NCBI GenBank assembly: GCA_947247005.1
Contig: OX365946.1
Coordinates: 6,394,453 to 6,458,452, forward strand
Length of the DNA: 64,000 bases
Reading direction: 5' to 3'
Source of the DNA: Spisula solida
Lineage: Eukaryota; Mollusca; Bivalvia; Venerida; Mactridae
This document shows, piece by piece, positions 1 to 12,735 of the stretch (within the stretch, counting starts at the first letter, position 1; each line of letters begins with the position of its first letter). A model generated the notes under the pieces. The model saw only the letters and a list, made by a program, of their open reading frames with translations. It ran no database searches and was not told where the DNA came from. The position numbers and the translations under genes were made by a program.

Positions 1-2080
1 AGTCAAGTTCGGCTCTAGCAGGCCAAATAATTAAAATAAACAAAAGCAATACCCCAATCATTGATTGCAATTTCTTCATAATGTTCAAAAGCCACATGTT
101 GAAATGTTAAATTTTTTACATGTAGATTATAAACATTATCGAGTAACCTTTGATATCACTAGTCTGTCAACATACTTATATTGATAAAGTCGTACAATCC
201 AGTACTAATTACTGCTCTCATCTATCGAACGAACACATTATTCTGGCTTAATAATATATAATTACAGCCAAAACACCAAAAACACCACATCACTGGTAAA
301 CAATTAGTCCGTAATGCGAGAAATATGAGTTTTCCGCTTCAGCAGCGTAAACTATCCCAAGTAACCTTTACACAAGTGCGCGTAAGCCTGTAAACCACCG
401 TCAGAATAATACTCATTGGCTATAAGTTTGTGTCAGATGCATTTATAACATTTCGCTCCTAGCTTTACAGCGTTTACAATATGTCATATTTTACATTGCC
501 CCGGGAACATTGCAGTATTAACGATACAAATTATACGCAATCATCGACAGTCGACGTCGCTTATCAAATACATATACAGGACATATTAGTAAACGTAATT
601 ATTACTAATACATTAACGTAATGATATATTAATTTTCGAAACACACCTTTATAAATAATTGCTTATAGTCATTATCTTCATTTTGAAGCGATTTGAACAA
701 TAAGGATGACATGTTTTATTTCGCGTAACCCACATTGACTCACATTTACACTCGGTGACATTAAAACGCATTCTCGCAATAAAAGCCGAATATCTATTTG
801 GTTATTTTATTTATTGAAAGCATTTTAATCATTACTAATTAGATCCATTACAAACCACCATTTACATCAATTTCCCTTTTAATTGACATAAAGGATAATG
901 TATAGATACTGAAACTTGTTTTTAACAGAATGGTACAAAATAATCGATTTTTATTACAGTACATCATCTTTAAATTTTTCGAGTACTGAGTATTGTAAAA
1001 TCATTTAATTTCATTGGGACAAAATTTCGTAGTTTTTGGCGAAAAGACTATTTTGTGGGACGTAATTTCAAGAATTTCGGATTTAATGTATGCGAATTTT
1101 GACCATGCCAGTTTTCATTATACGACTCATCGTACATGTATATATTAATATGTAGGTATACTATCCTAATATTAATTCTTATACCTAACTGAAGGCATTG
1201 CTGTGTTTTCAGTGCTTTGTGTTTTTTTAGTGTTTTCTGTGCTCGGCTGGTTAAGTTGAGTGCTGCCTTCCCTGTCTGACTTAATATAATCCTTATTCAC
1301 TGTAGGTCATTCATGAAATAAACGAAATTAAATCCCCCACGAATATTTATGATTTTACAGTATACGAATGTGAATGTGTACAATCTATGACATGTGCCTG
1401 TAACGAACTATTGATAGATAAGACGTCTGCAGGGTCCGCTACCAGTGACAGTAGTATCGGGTCTGGTCCAGGCCATCACTTACCAAAGTTTTTACAACAG
1501 TACTGGTGATCTCACTAAATCTGCTGGTTAGATAAATTGATAGATATATTTTATTCAGTACTGAATGTACATACATGGATATATAAAAAACGACATGTAT
1601 GATGAATTTTACATACGTGCACATAAATAAATAACCATGACAGGCACACCGACACTAAGGATTACACAAAAAGGATACCTCTTATTTCCATTGTAGTCCT
1701 TTTGTGATGGTGGCATGACATAGAGAGGCATTATTAAAGATATTATCTATTTTATATCACAGATAATAGGAATCAACAGTCAAATTCAGCTAAAAGACAA
1801 GTTACAGTTAAAGAAGTACCAATACTGACATACTCTATCAAACATACTTGAATGATTAAATATGTGTTAGTCCAGTGTCAGAACAATGTGACTGTGTAAT
1901 TTCCTTATTACTGAAATTATGTTGACCAGGGGTTGTATTTAATCTTGATCTTACTTGATTTAATGATACGGACAACCAATCAGATCACACCTTATTGAAC
2001 TATTGGTCAGTAACAGTTAATACGATTGGCTATCCTTATTCTCCAATTAAATAAGATTAATATTGAATACCACCCCAGAG
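1..2080. other. intergenic, no gene recognised
   Basis: AT-rich sequence in which no open frame exceeds about 61 codons and none resembles a known domain. Positions 1195-1290 contain a TTGAGTGCTGCCT motif that recurs in reverse orientation near 23965-24000, so part of it is probably an old dispersed repeat. Nothing else could be assigned. Confidence 0.6.
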
Positions 2081-2195
2081 CAACAACTTAAAGATTTGGT
2101 TAACATTTTCGGACGGACGGACTGACGGACGGACAAATGGACGAACGAACAGACGGACGGGCGGACAGGACAATCAATATATGCCTCTTGCATTA
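2081..2195 (+). repeat. dispersed repeat with GGAC-rich core, copy 1
   Basis: The segment begins CAACAACTTAAAGATTTGGT, passes through an imperfect GGAC tetranucleotide run and ends CAATCAATATATGCCTC. The same order of motifs appears at 4709-4797, so this is a dispersed element and not a simple microsatellite. A GGAC-rich tail also occurs at 59825-59850. Bivalve genomes commonly carry such elements. No coding capacity is seen. Confidence 0.6.
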
Positions 2196-2976
2196 ATAGA
2201 TGTGTTTGCTTTTCCGTTAGGCATTGAATAGATCAGTCACAATGGTCGCCAACGACGAATAATTTGATCGTATGCCCCGACTGTCAAATTTTGAAAATAG
2301 AATATGTTTGGGCAGAACAAAATAGTTTTAAAATAAAAATGACAGAAAGACGAAACTATGTGCTTTAATATTTAGAACGGAGACAAAATGAGATTTTTAT
2401 TGATTCTCTGTAAGGGACCTACACGATGTCCGGCCAGTCGCAAGATGAAATTTGTTGTCCTCTAGTCGTCCCCAATGTCACTAAGTAGTTTCTGATATTA
2501 GTGTCGTCCCAGTGAGCCTATTTACATTGATCACTTGGTTTATTATGCTAATAATTACATTTGTAATGGTAAATATTACACAATAATTCGGTTCACAATC
2601 CGAAATTCTCGAGGACAATGATTGACATTAGATTGTATAAACATACAGCGTTGTTACAGAGTGACATGCTGCTAGTGGTCGTGTAATGCCGTATCGAAGG
2701 CGTTGATTACAGTTTGTGGGAATTTAGCTCAAGTTTTCCAATGTTGATGACGAGTTCCGATTGTGTCCGAGAACTATAATCTCTCGTCCTCAGAACTATC
2801 TCTATGTTATCTCTCTGAGTTCCTTGTTCACGGGTAGACACCGTACACCGGATATAGCCCCCTAAAACGAAAGTAAAAGTGAAAATCGATTTCAGACGAC
2901 GGTAAGTTTTCAATGATTATTCTGTAAATATTTAAGTGATCCACTTGAAGTGAACACATTTAAACAGCGGAATGTT
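2196..2976. other. intergenic, no supported gene
   Basis: No recognisable gene. A minus-strand frame of 68 codons at 2913-2707 starts with basic residues followed by a short hydrophobic run, which could imitate a signal peptide. It has no domain, no codon bias that I can judge and no partner exon, so it is not called. Confidence 0.5.
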
Positions 2977-3986
2977 AGAAGCTAGCGGCCTAGCAGCCCA
3001 GCAGCGTGAAGTTAGCAGCTAGCAACCTAGCAGCCCAGCAGCGTGAAGTTAGCAGCTAGCGGCCTAGCAGCCCAGCAGCGTGAAGTTAGCAGCTAGCGGC
3101 CTAGCAGCCCAGCAGCGTGAAGTTAGCAGCTAGCAACCTAGCAGCCCAGCAGCGTGAAGTTAGCAGCTAGCAACCTAGCAGCCCAGCAGCGTGAAGTTAG
3201 CAGCTAGCAACCTAGCAGCCCAGCAGCGTGAAGTTAGCAGCTAGCAACCTAGCAGCCCAGCAGCGTGAAGTTAGCAGCTAGCAACCTAGCAGCCCAGCAG
3301 CGTGAAGTTAGCAGCTAGCAACCTAGCAGCCCAGCAGCGTGAAGTTAGCAGCTAGCAGCCTAGCAGCCCAGCAGCGTGAAGTTGGCAGCTAGCAGCCTAG
3401 CAGCCCAGCAGCGTGAAGTTAGCAGCTAGCGGCCTAGCAGCGTGAAGTTGGCAGCTAGCGGCCTAGCAGCGTGAAGTTGACAGCTAGCGGCCTAGCAGCG
3501 TGAAGTTGGCAGCTAGCGGCCTAGCAGCGTGAAGTTGGCAGCTAGCGGCCTAGCAGCGTGAAGTTGGCAGCTAGCAGCCTAGCAGCGTGAAGTTGGCAGC
3601 TAGCGGCCTAGCAGCGTGAAGTTGGCAGCTAGCAGCCTAGCAGCGTGAAGTTGGCAGCTAGCAGCCTAGCAGCGTGAAGTTGGCAGCTAGCAGCCTAGCA
3701 GCGTGAAGTTGGCAGCTAGCAGCCTAGCAGCGTGAAGTTGGCAGCTAGCAGCCTAGCAGGACAGCAGCGTGAAGTTGGCAGCTAGCAGCCTAGCAGGACA
3801 GCAGCGTGAAGTTGGCAGCTAGCAGCCTAGCAGGACAGCAGCGTGAAGTTGGCAGCTAGCAGCCTAGCAGGACAGCAGCGTGAAGTTGGCAGCTAGCAGC
3901 CTAGCAGGACAGCAGCGTGAAGTTGGCAGCTAGCAGCCTAGCAGGACAGCAGCGTGAAGTTGGCAGCTAGCGGCCCAGCAGGACAG
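2977..3986. repeat. three-block minisatellite (37/29/37 bp units)
   Basis: Read directly: 12 units of 37 bp (2977-3420) carrying CCCAGCAG before CGTGAAGTT, then exactly 11 units of 29 bp (3421-3739) lacking those 8 bases, then 6 full 37 bp units plus a partial one (3740-3986) carrying GACAGCAG instead. All units share the core GCAGCTAGC, CCTAGCAG and CGTGAAGTT. Lettered variants within blocks (AACC, GGCC, AGCC; TTAG or TTGG junctions) also cluster, showing local amplification. No start-to-stop frame suggests a protein. Confidence 0.95.
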
Positions 3987-4708
3987 GTGCAACCGTAATA
4001 TACCAATAAACCTTATGTATATTGATTTGCACAAATCTAGTCAATATGATAATATTATGTAAATACAACTTTATATTCTTGTAAAATGTGATTATAAGTC
4101 CATGAGTAATACAAGAAAAGCATATGATTATGAAAACTCCAAAGGGCATTCGATAAGTTGAGATAACAAACTGTAACGGTTCCTGGGTTCATAAAGGGAG
4201 GTTATTGGATAATTATGCACGACTTGATTTCAAACCTTGTAGTTTGTCATTAGAGGATAATAATAATAATAATAATAATAACTTGATTTTCCGATGATAT
4301 ACCCATTAAGCTTTTGTTCGAAAATGCAATTAACTTTTGTACTTGAACATGACCGTAGTTGCTAAAATATCGCTACTAACCGCTTGCTAATATTCATACA
4401 TTGCCAATATGAGACGCTGGGGTTTGGACATTGTGACAAATATGAATTTTAAAATCGGTATTTTCAAATTGTGAGCATGAGATTCTTTGATGAAAGGTTT
4501 GTAGTGTTGAAATAAAAAAAAGACTGTGTTCAATAAACTCTTATGTCCTGGTGACAGGTTTGTCCATCAAAACTAGCTAAGTCAATCAAGGGCCATATTT
4601 CTTTTGAAATGTTGGATAGTGTTACATGGTGTTGACAATATAATATGTTTATAATAGTAAACAGGTATGCCACGTTTGAAAGCAAAGTCAAAATGAACTT
4701 CGAAAATA
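3987..4708. other. intergenic with (TAA)n microsatellite
   Basis: AT-rich and without a recognised gene. A perfect TAA trinucleotide run lies at about 4257-4282. Confidence 0.6.
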
Positions 4709-4797
4709 ACAACTTAAAAAGTTTGGTTAACAATTTCGGACGTACGAACAAATGGACGGACGGGCGAACAGCGGGAAATCAATATATGCCTCCTGTA
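4709..4797 (+). repeat. dispersed repeat with GGAC-rich core, copy 2
   Basis: AACAACTTAAAAAGTTTGGT, then GGACGGACGGGCG, then AATCAATATATGCCTCCTG. The order matches 2081-2195 with a shorter GGAC core. The 107-codon frame at 4645-4968 passes through this repeat and is not considered a gene. Confidence 0.6.
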
Positions 4798-5503
4798 TCA
4801 GCAGATACTGGGTATAACAATCATGGAGCATATTTACTCTCGATATCGCATACGTGTGTGACAAAATCGTCTAAAGTATCAGAAGGAGTTGAATATGTTT
4901 CAGTATTTGGCCTGATATCTGTAAATGTAGCCATGTCGACATTATTGCCGGAACTCAAATGTGTTTAGACTTATGTTATCGAAATAATACGTGTTTGATG
5001 GAGATTAAAATGTAGCGTGATGTCTGCATTGTATTCCCGAATATGATAATATTTGGTTCCTATGTAAACTATTACACGTTGAACGATCGGTCTATAATTA
5101 AGATATTTAAGCATTACATTTGCTATAACTGCCTGGTTTATAAAAGAATAAACTATCACAAATTATTATCAAAACAAAATAGATCTTGTTATGACCTTCA
5201 TCACAGTAGAGAAGAAATGTTTGAACAACGTAATCATAGACAAAATACAGTATTTATACAAAATCCTGTTTTGTCCCTCAATACTTAAACATCGCTGAAA
5301 TATATTCAGAAAGAGCAAAACATAGACAACACGAAACTTGGGACGATTCTAACCGGCCTCTTTCATACCTTGGTCACAAAAATCCAACCCGGACGCCATC
5401 CAAACGACTTGGCTAATCGGGTCTGAGAACAGGCGCACATCGTCGGGTTATCGAGGCATTTTTTAGTGTCGGCCGACGACACGAGAAGAGAACGAACTGG
5501 TCC

Positions 5504-5706
5504 CGATCTCCCGAAGCATCTTAAGTAGAAATCTCAGCTCAAATCAGAGTCTGTATTTAAGATACGTCTGAAGTTCGTGATCTTGGCATTTTACTGTAAT
5601 AAACTCAAAATAAAGTGTCTGTTTTGTGATGCCAATTTTTAGTCCAACCTATCATGGAAATTTCTTCAAAGATGAATGACTAAATTTGAGACGCTTCGGG
5701 AGATCG
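5504..5706. mobile_element. MITE-like inverted-repeat element
   Basis: CGATCTCCCGAAGC at 5504-5517 is repeated as a perfect reverse complement at 5693-5706. Weaker complementarity continues inward (TCTcaaat motifs). The element is about 203 bp with no coding capacity. No target-site duplication could be assigned with confidence. Confidence 0.55.
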
Positions 5707-6849
5707 TGCTCCATGTGTCTCTAGTCGATGGAATCGTCTAATGTTAACTATAGCACATGCGACCGTTTTCGAAAAGTTTCCTAGATATTTTTGTCTAAGA
5801 AAAACATGTTTCATGTTTGTTCAATCATTTTCTCATATCTTATCTTATAAGATGTTTTTTCTCGTTATTTGTTTTTCGGTAAGCAAACAGTAAGACATTA
5901 TCTACGATATTTCAGGAGCATTATAAATATACGGACCATGGCTGATGTTTCATGTATGTTGGAGGCATATACACGGTGCACAATCACGCGATCTATGACG
6001 TCACATTTGGTTATAGCGTCCAGTAAATTTTCATCAACAAACCGTCGACTCAACACAGAAAACTCGTATTTCGTTACGCATATTTGTGAAATATATTGTG
6101 TATGTTGCAAGTCCTTATATCAATGCATACCCCCGACAACCAAGAATATGTCCCTGTCTGCTTTAGTTTGACTGGAGTACTGGCCAAACTGATAAAAAAC
6201 CTCGCACTCGCTCTTGGTATAGCTACAAGCTGATCCAAAAACAACATAAAACCCCGCTTTTCCTTGCTTGGGTCTTCGGATGGCCTCATATGTTGGTACG
6301 TTATGTCTCAGAACAGCTGCTGATTCATTATTTTGTACGTTGATGTCGTTATTTTTGAGGTAAAAACGAGAATAAAAAATGTTATAGCATCAAGTTCTAA
6401 ATGATAAAGGTTATCGCAACAAGTCAAAATGATCATCTAATATGTTTGTTATTTCCCATCAGGTTTCATAAGAAAATCAACGCGTAATACTCTCTTGTAC
6501 GGACAGAATCTTCCAGTCAGTTTGTCTTTCACGCACAATATGATAGTATAAGCAAACACAGAGCCTGTAATGTGCTATTTGTGCTAGTTTTAAACTGTCT
6601 AGAACAGTGTACTAACTGGTGTAAAATAATAAATACTGGTATGTTGATTTTTGCTTCTTACAGGAACCACGACTTCGATCTCCCTGAGCGAACCCGGGTC
6701 ACGTGCAGGAAAAAGGTTGCTACCATGAGCATGGACAGGAATGCGGTAAAAAGGGGTTCCCTTGGTGTTCGTTGGGACAGCAGTACCCGTCGGAATGAAA
6801 GCAAAATCCTCCCGACGATGAGAATGGGACTTGACAACTGATCCACAGC
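5707..6849. other. intergenic, one possible degenerate exon
   Basis: No supported gene. Around 6660-6800 the sequence is less AT-rich. One plus-strand frame there has a short cysteine-containing run (CYHEHGQECGKKGFPWCSLG) closed by stops on both sides. It may be a decayed exon of a small secreted protein, but family and reading frame cannot be established. Confidence 0.4.
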
Positions 6850-7026
6850 AAAATAAATAGAGGATATTTGTTTGTTTTGATTGAATATGGTTTATATCTC
6901 ATCGTGTAGTGATAAAATTCAATATTTTCAAGAGCGCGTAGCGCGAGTGAAAATATTAAAATATTATCACTACAAGATGAGATATTAACCATATTCAATC
7001 GAAACAAACAAATATTCTATTTATTT
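6850..7026. mobile_element. long fold-back hairpin element
   Basis: Two arms of about 80 bases are near-perfect reverse complements: AAATAAATAGAGGATATTTG at the left and CAAATATTCTATTTATTT at the right. The short centre contains AGCGCGTAGCGCGAG. A second, weaker inverted match links TTTATTTAATGC at 7019-7030 with GCATTAAATAAA near 7411-7422, so the hairpin may be one end of a larger unit reaching about 7424. No coding sequence is present. Confidence 0.8.
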
Positions 7027-7424
7027 AATGCTTTTATGGTGTCAAAACTGTTCTATTTATGCCAAATTACCACTGTGATTAGGCTACGTATGAATATGTT
7101 ATTCCATTCATATTTTTCACTTCAAAATCCGCCATCTTGGATTATGGTGAATAGGTGAAAACGACTTTTTTGAGAATTTTGCATTAAATCATACACCAAC
7201 TTGTAGGAAATGGTCTAACCAAGAATAAAAACCCCCACATGACATGTTTCCGTTCAGTAATAAAAAAGTTACAGACATTTTAGTGTTGAGATTTTGGTAA
7301 ATTAAAGTAGTCCCTGTGAGGGGGCGGAGCTCATATCAGTCACATTGTGGGTGATAACCAGTGACTGATATAGGTTTTATTTCACTGATAGAACTCCATA
7401 TCTCATCAGTTAGCATTAAATAAA
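7027..7424. repeat. probable body of the hairpin-bearing repeat
   Basis: The stretch between the hairpin and the GCATTAAATAAA end motif. It contains text typical of dispersed repeats and no reading frame. Its link with the hairpin rests on the weak terminal inverted match only. Confidence 0.35.
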
Positions 7425-7567
7425 AGTAATGTATCATAAATATTAGTGTAATGTGATATATATAAATGATGTCCTGAAAATTCGTTCTTAGGAATAGTTG
7501 TTTTGCATAATTATATTTGTAACATTACTCTACCTATGAGCAAGAATGTTTCTCTGAAGCAATAATT

Positions 7568-7638
7568 AACAAGTAATTAAGAATTGCAAGCAATAAAGAA
7601 GTCCCCTACCGGTTTGAAGCCATTTTCAATGTTTCTGG
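7568..7638 (-). repeat. fragment of the AGTCCCCTACCGG repeat
   Basis: About 70 bases match the reverse complement of 41650-41722 with only two or three differences, through AACAAGTAATTAAGAATTGC, the AGTCCCCTACCGGTTT terminal motif and CCATTTTCAATGTTTCTG. The similarity stops abruptly afterwards, so this is a truncated copy in the opposite orientation to the copy at 41417-41693. Confidence 0.85.
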
Positions 7639-7920
7639 ACCTTTGTGGACTTTTTAATTAATCCATGAAAATGTGTTGAATCAATTTATTTTTCATTTTC
7701 ACTTATAGCGATCGTTTCCATATTCCGAGTTTACTGACAACCTGTATTACGTTGATTAGCCTTCATAACATTCTACAATACACATGCAAAGATCTAAAAA
7801 TACTTTGAAGCATGTAACAAATATGGCTTGTTACATACCGTTATAACACGGATATTGCAAGTTATGTGCATTTACAAATTAAAAAATGTGTAAATATAAA
7901 TCGAAAAAAGAAAAATAAAT

Positions 7921-8030
7921 CTTATTTTGGTGAGATTCGAACTTGCCCTGTTCATACAAAAGTTATTTTACAATGTATCAAGCGTTATACCGTCACGACC
8001 ATTCAGACACACGCAATAGTTGGCCTTAAT
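7921..8030 (-). repeat. possible tRNA-derived SINE fragment
   Basis: On the minus strand AGTTCGAATCTCACC resembles a polymerase III B box. About 70 bases upstream, TCTGAATGGTCGTGAC is a poor A-box match. No poly(A) or other tail was recognised. The call rests on spacing and the B box. Confidence 0.35.
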
Positions 8031-9509
8031 TATATTTCTTGTCTTTTCCATTAAACCTATACCAACCTATATCGATTAATTGTTAAAACCTTAAAAGTGC
8101 AGTCACGGCTCAATGCTCGAAATCGAACTATACTACTATAGGTATATTTTTAACTTTGGTAATCCAAACACGGACTCGTCTTCTGAAAAGGGGAGACATG
8201 TTTTCATGCTGGGTATCTATCACAACTGTAAAAATCAACGTGCTTATTTAGTGTACCTCTAATCGGATTAGTCAATAGTTTAAAGTACAACAATATGCAT
8301 AACCTAGAAATTTACCTATATATATCTAGGTCATAGATCGTTGTAATCAAATAACATTATAGCATAAACACGGTGATTTTGCCCATACATAAACGGGCGA
8401 AAACCATGCGTTAACATAAAGTTTCACGCGAGCACGCGCTGTTGGTGTGCAGTTTAACGTTTTCTCCTTTTATATGTCATGGCCCATCAGACGATAATAA
8501 CGATTTACAGCGTCTTATGAACTGTAATTTCCATTTGATAAGTAATGCTAATGTTTTTCTATCAGATTTAATGTTACGTAACGTCTAATTTTGTTTTCGA
8601 AGCGAAGCAAATTTCGTCTTGGATTTGTAGTCTTTAGTGATGTTGAAGTCACACAGTATCAGTGTAGCCATACCACCACGAGACTCTAACACCACTAAAA
8701 GGCATCAGCTCAAATACGAAATTGTCAAACTTTAGCTCCTATTTGAGAAACATAGCCGTAAGTATTTTATTTCCTTATCGATGTCTTTAAAAAATACACC
8801 AACATGAATAAATATATAACGTTACTTTCCACAAAATATAGCATCCCTTTCAGCAGCTGGACCTTTTTTCCAGCGCTCTTACAGTAAACCCTTTTTAGTG
8901 ATAATGTTTGCGAGCGGACTATAGTTTCAAGCCGTCGTATTTTTAAGGTTTCACAGGGTGTTGGAAAAACAGCCAAATGCTGATAGGGATACAATATATT
9001 TCGAGGAAAGTATATATTTCCCCCTTAGACTGACGTAGTTTTCATAGAAATCGGTATAGAAATAAAGAACTTGCGGCTAGTTTCGTTTTCCAATGTTGAC
9101 ACATTTCGGCTTGGATTTGATGCCTTGTTCGATGTCAGCTAGTGGTATTGCAACACTGAGTACGATTGATTTTACAAAACTTTTATAACAACACAACACC
9201 TCAGGGGACCACAAATGTTAATCAATTTTGTTATTACATCCTACACAGTAGTCTCCCTTGACTATAATGTTTTGAGGATATTGGATATGATTATCTCTAT
9301 GCTGTATTCGTACAATTCAAGATTGTGCCTTAATGTTTTGGAGATTCTACGATTTATTCATGTTTAAGACACAGACAAAGAAAGCATCAACCAACAGTTA
9401 GGTTTCTAGTGATTTGTCTGCTTCCAAAGTGTTAAAGCACAATTATGGATGCTGTCCATTTAGGATATTCGATGGTCTTTGATATGCATGCACAAGGTAT
9501 ATAAAATAT
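8031..9509. other. intergenic, nothing recognised
   Basis: AT-rich sequence with only short chance frames (up to 75 codons at 8994-8767). No repeats with clear termini and no RNA genes were seen. Confidence 0.55.
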
Positions 9510-9775
9510 GTTATATTTATGAAGAACTCATTTATGGTTATGATTTTGGAAGAAGTTTCTAACAGTTTTGCTCGGCTAGTTTTTAAGATATTTTTTCGGG
9601 AAAACCCCTAACAACTAAAATTTGACAGTTTGGCTTTAAACAAAATAAAACTTGGTATACAAGAATTTTGCCATGTAAGGAATCATACAGTCAAGTTATT
9701 TTAGATTATGCAAGATATTGGCACATTTGGTTTAAAATATGTAAATTTTCATTTTTGATCCAATTTGATTTTCTT
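9510..9775. repeat. diverged relative of the TTAA-flanked element at 60071
   Basis: Blocks match 60120-60400 in order: TTTATGAAGAAC, CAGTTTTGCTNGGCT, GTTTTTAAGATATTTTT, a GGGGAAMMCCCCTAA block, ATGAAACTTG-like and GGAATCANAC motifs, then ATATGTNATTTTTCATTTTT. The termini are not preserved, so this is an old copy or a family relative. Confidence 0.6.
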
Positions 9776-11769
9776 ACCTCTCTAGCCGATTGTCGACCGT
9801 CAAAATTTGCACAGAAAGTACCCGTGACAGCTAAGATAAAGGGAGAGGGGTCCACGTTTTCTTATTTTTCACAGAGGGTGCAGAGTCGTTTTTAAATCGG
9901 AATATTTTCACCAAATCTCAACATACGAGACCTTATAAATAACTCATATTCTATTGGCATTCAGTAAAGGAAAAAAACATATTTTTTAGGGCATAAAAGC
10001 ATTACGATACAATTTTACTACCAGATGGGGTAAATAAAAATTGAAATTCTGGTCACCAGCTCCTAGACTTATAGAGACTATTCAAATCCCTCAACACTTC
10101 CAAAAGCAGGTTCAAGCTTCTGTCTTTTTTCTACCTCTATCAAAACAACGAAAACATGTAACTATAACAATCAGTGACTTACAATGCGAATGGTTAAGAA
10201 AAAAGCCAATGAAACCCTGTCTTCCAGATGCTTTTAGGACTTCTCACGGCCTCGGCCATCTGAATGACCTGCAAGACGCTAACCACTCACAACAGTTATT
10301 CCCTCTTTAATGTGTACAATAAGTTCCATCAACAGAATTTTTCAACGAATTGGGTAAAACCAACCAATTACAGTACCTTACATTAATACACTCAAACGAT
10401 TTAAAAACGCATCACGTTTGAAATATCAATTTAATCGTTGAAAACATTTTTCTATGATGATTTTTACACGTATTTAACTTCGAATAAATCCACTTCAGTC
10501 TATATGCAATTAGTACTGTAAAGTTCATGTCACTTTAACGAGTTTGAAATATGTTAAGTTATGACCAACGTAGATGGATGTCGTTATTTCTAAAAGGGAG
10601 TAAATCATTCGCAATTGTACAGATAACATTAACCTCATCATTGACAATCATTAAAGGAATAATACATTATTATATTTTTTACTTATCCGTTGACACTCGG
10701 TATTCGTCTAACACTGTGTACAGCCACGCGGGACCAATTCCAGTGATACAGCATGTGTAGTGTTGCCACCTGGCTCGGTGTCATAAGCTTGGGCTGGTTT
10801 GATCGTGATTGTTCTTTGACTATGTCATTAGCTATAAATCGATGTTCTGAGCACAAAATCATTGGGTAGTGGTAGATGAACCGTCATGATACGATCATGT
10901 TGCTCAATTCAGATTGAAGCGAAACCAAAATTAGCCGAACAAATATTTCGAGCTTAAATGCATCAAACAGTACCATTGGAAAATAGTTTTATGTTGTTTT
11001 TGTCAATAGATAAACCTACATGGCGCAATTAAAAGCAAATATCGATCCGTTAGGTTGACACGATTGAGCTGCACGTGTAAAACATGCAAAAACAGAAAAG
11101 TTTTGATGGCGGGACATTCTGATTTTTAAATTGTCCATTTTATGTGCCTAAGGTGAAGATTGTAAACTTGAGATACACCGTAAGCTATAAATTTCAAGAG
11201 ACATGAGTTTTGATTAAATTCAATAATCTTTTTATACTGGTGTGTTTTTAAATCTGGTGAGTGTACATGATTATAAATATGAATATTCTTTCAAATATCA
11301 AAACCAAGTGAAGAACTCTTTGGTACACCTTGCATAGTTTAAATGTCACATCCACGTCTCTTCTGATAAAAGGAGCGGACGTTCTAGCTGTATAAAACCC
11401 ACCTTGTACTAACTTTAAAACTAAATGCTCACATGATGCATGCATTTACATTTTAGCACTGACATGTGTCCATCAACATGCTAGTATGGTAAAGAAATAT
11501 TTCGTTTTTCCATAATTTATAGCCTTTAGTGCTAATCATGATGTACGTACCAGTTAACTCATGATGTGAGACATTAACACAACATTAAGTCAACGTACCA
11601 ACCTACACCTGGTACGTGTTTGCATACTTCAAGATATGCATGTACATGTATATATACCTCTTGTATCTTTATGAAAATGAATACAAAAACATTCCATTCA
11701 AGATTTCTACTTTTGCACATTTTTGTATGAGTGACTTTTAAGCATCATGTCGATTAGGAGTCTATGGCC
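9776..11769. other. intergenic, nothing supported
   Basis: AT-rich. An 89-codon plus-strand frame at 10041-10310 has no family signature. It lies next to the diverged mobile-element copy and may belong to it. No other structure was recognised. Confidence 0.5.
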
Positions 11770-12735
11770 AAACTAACAGAGCAAGTCGGCTGGTAGTATA
11801 GGGCTCCACTAACTGAGCTAGCCGGTAAAAAACCTGTGACTCCACCAACTGAGCTAGCCAATTGACAAACTAAGAATTCACCAATTGAGCTAGACAGGTG
11901 ATACCCTAAGGCACCACTAACTGAGCTAACACGGTGACAAACTAAGGCTCCACTAACGGGGCTAGCTGGGTGTCACCCCAAGGCTACAATAATTAAACAA
12001 GCTAGGTGATTACATCGACTCCACTAACTGAGCAAATCAAGTGACAAATAAGCCGGGTGACAACCAAATGTTACAATAATTAAGCTAGCAATGTGACATT
12101 TTACGGCTCAATAACTGAGCTAGCCGGGTGACAACTTAAGGCTCACCTATTTAAACCAACCAGGTCACAACTTAAGGCTCACCTAACTGAACCAGCCAGG
12201 TCAAAACCTAAGGCTCGCCAAACTGAACCAGCCAGGTCAAAACCTAAGGCTCGCCTAACTGAACCAGCCAGGTCACAACGTCACAACCTAAGGCTCACCT
12301 AACTAAATCAGCCAGGTCACATCCTAAGGCTCACCTAACTAAACCAGCCAGGTTACAACGTAATGCTCACCTATTTGAACCAACCAGGTCACAACTTAAG
12401 GCTCACCTAACTGAACCAGCCAGGTCAAAACCCAAGGCTCACCTAACTGAACCAGCCAGGTCACAACGTAAGGCTCACCTAACTGAATCAGCCTGGTCAC
12501 AACCCAAGGCTCACCTAACTGAACCAGCCAGGTCACAACGTATGGCTCACCTAACTGAACCAGCCAGGTCACAACGTAAGGCTCACCTAACTGAACCAGT
12601 CAGGTCACAACGTAGGGCTTCACTATCTGATCCAGCCGGGTGACAACCTAAGGCTCTCATAACGGAACCAGCCATGTCACAACGTAAGGCTCACCTAACT
12701 AAACCAGCCAGGTCACAACATAAGGCTCACCCAAA
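11770..12735. repeat. 36 bp minisatellite with degenerate left half
   Basis: The regular part (about 12135-12735) repeats a 36 bp unit close to GGCTCACCTAACTGAACCAG followed by CCAGGTCACAACGTAA. To the left (11770-12134) the copies become progressively diverged (CTCCACTAACTGAGCTAGCC forms with uneven lengths). This is an age gradient across the array. No protein frame runs through it. Confidence 0.9.

Noticed and set aside
2707..2913. 68-codon minus-strand frame with a signal-like N-terminus
   Set aside because: Single short frame, no partner exons, no motif; a chance frame is just as likely.
2977..3986. CRISPR array
   Set aside because: The units are contiguous with no unique spacers and the context is an animal genome; it is a minisatellite.
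4645..4968. 107-codon plus-strand frame
   Set aside because: It runs through the GGAC dispersed repeat that also occurs at 2081-2195; no protein similarity.
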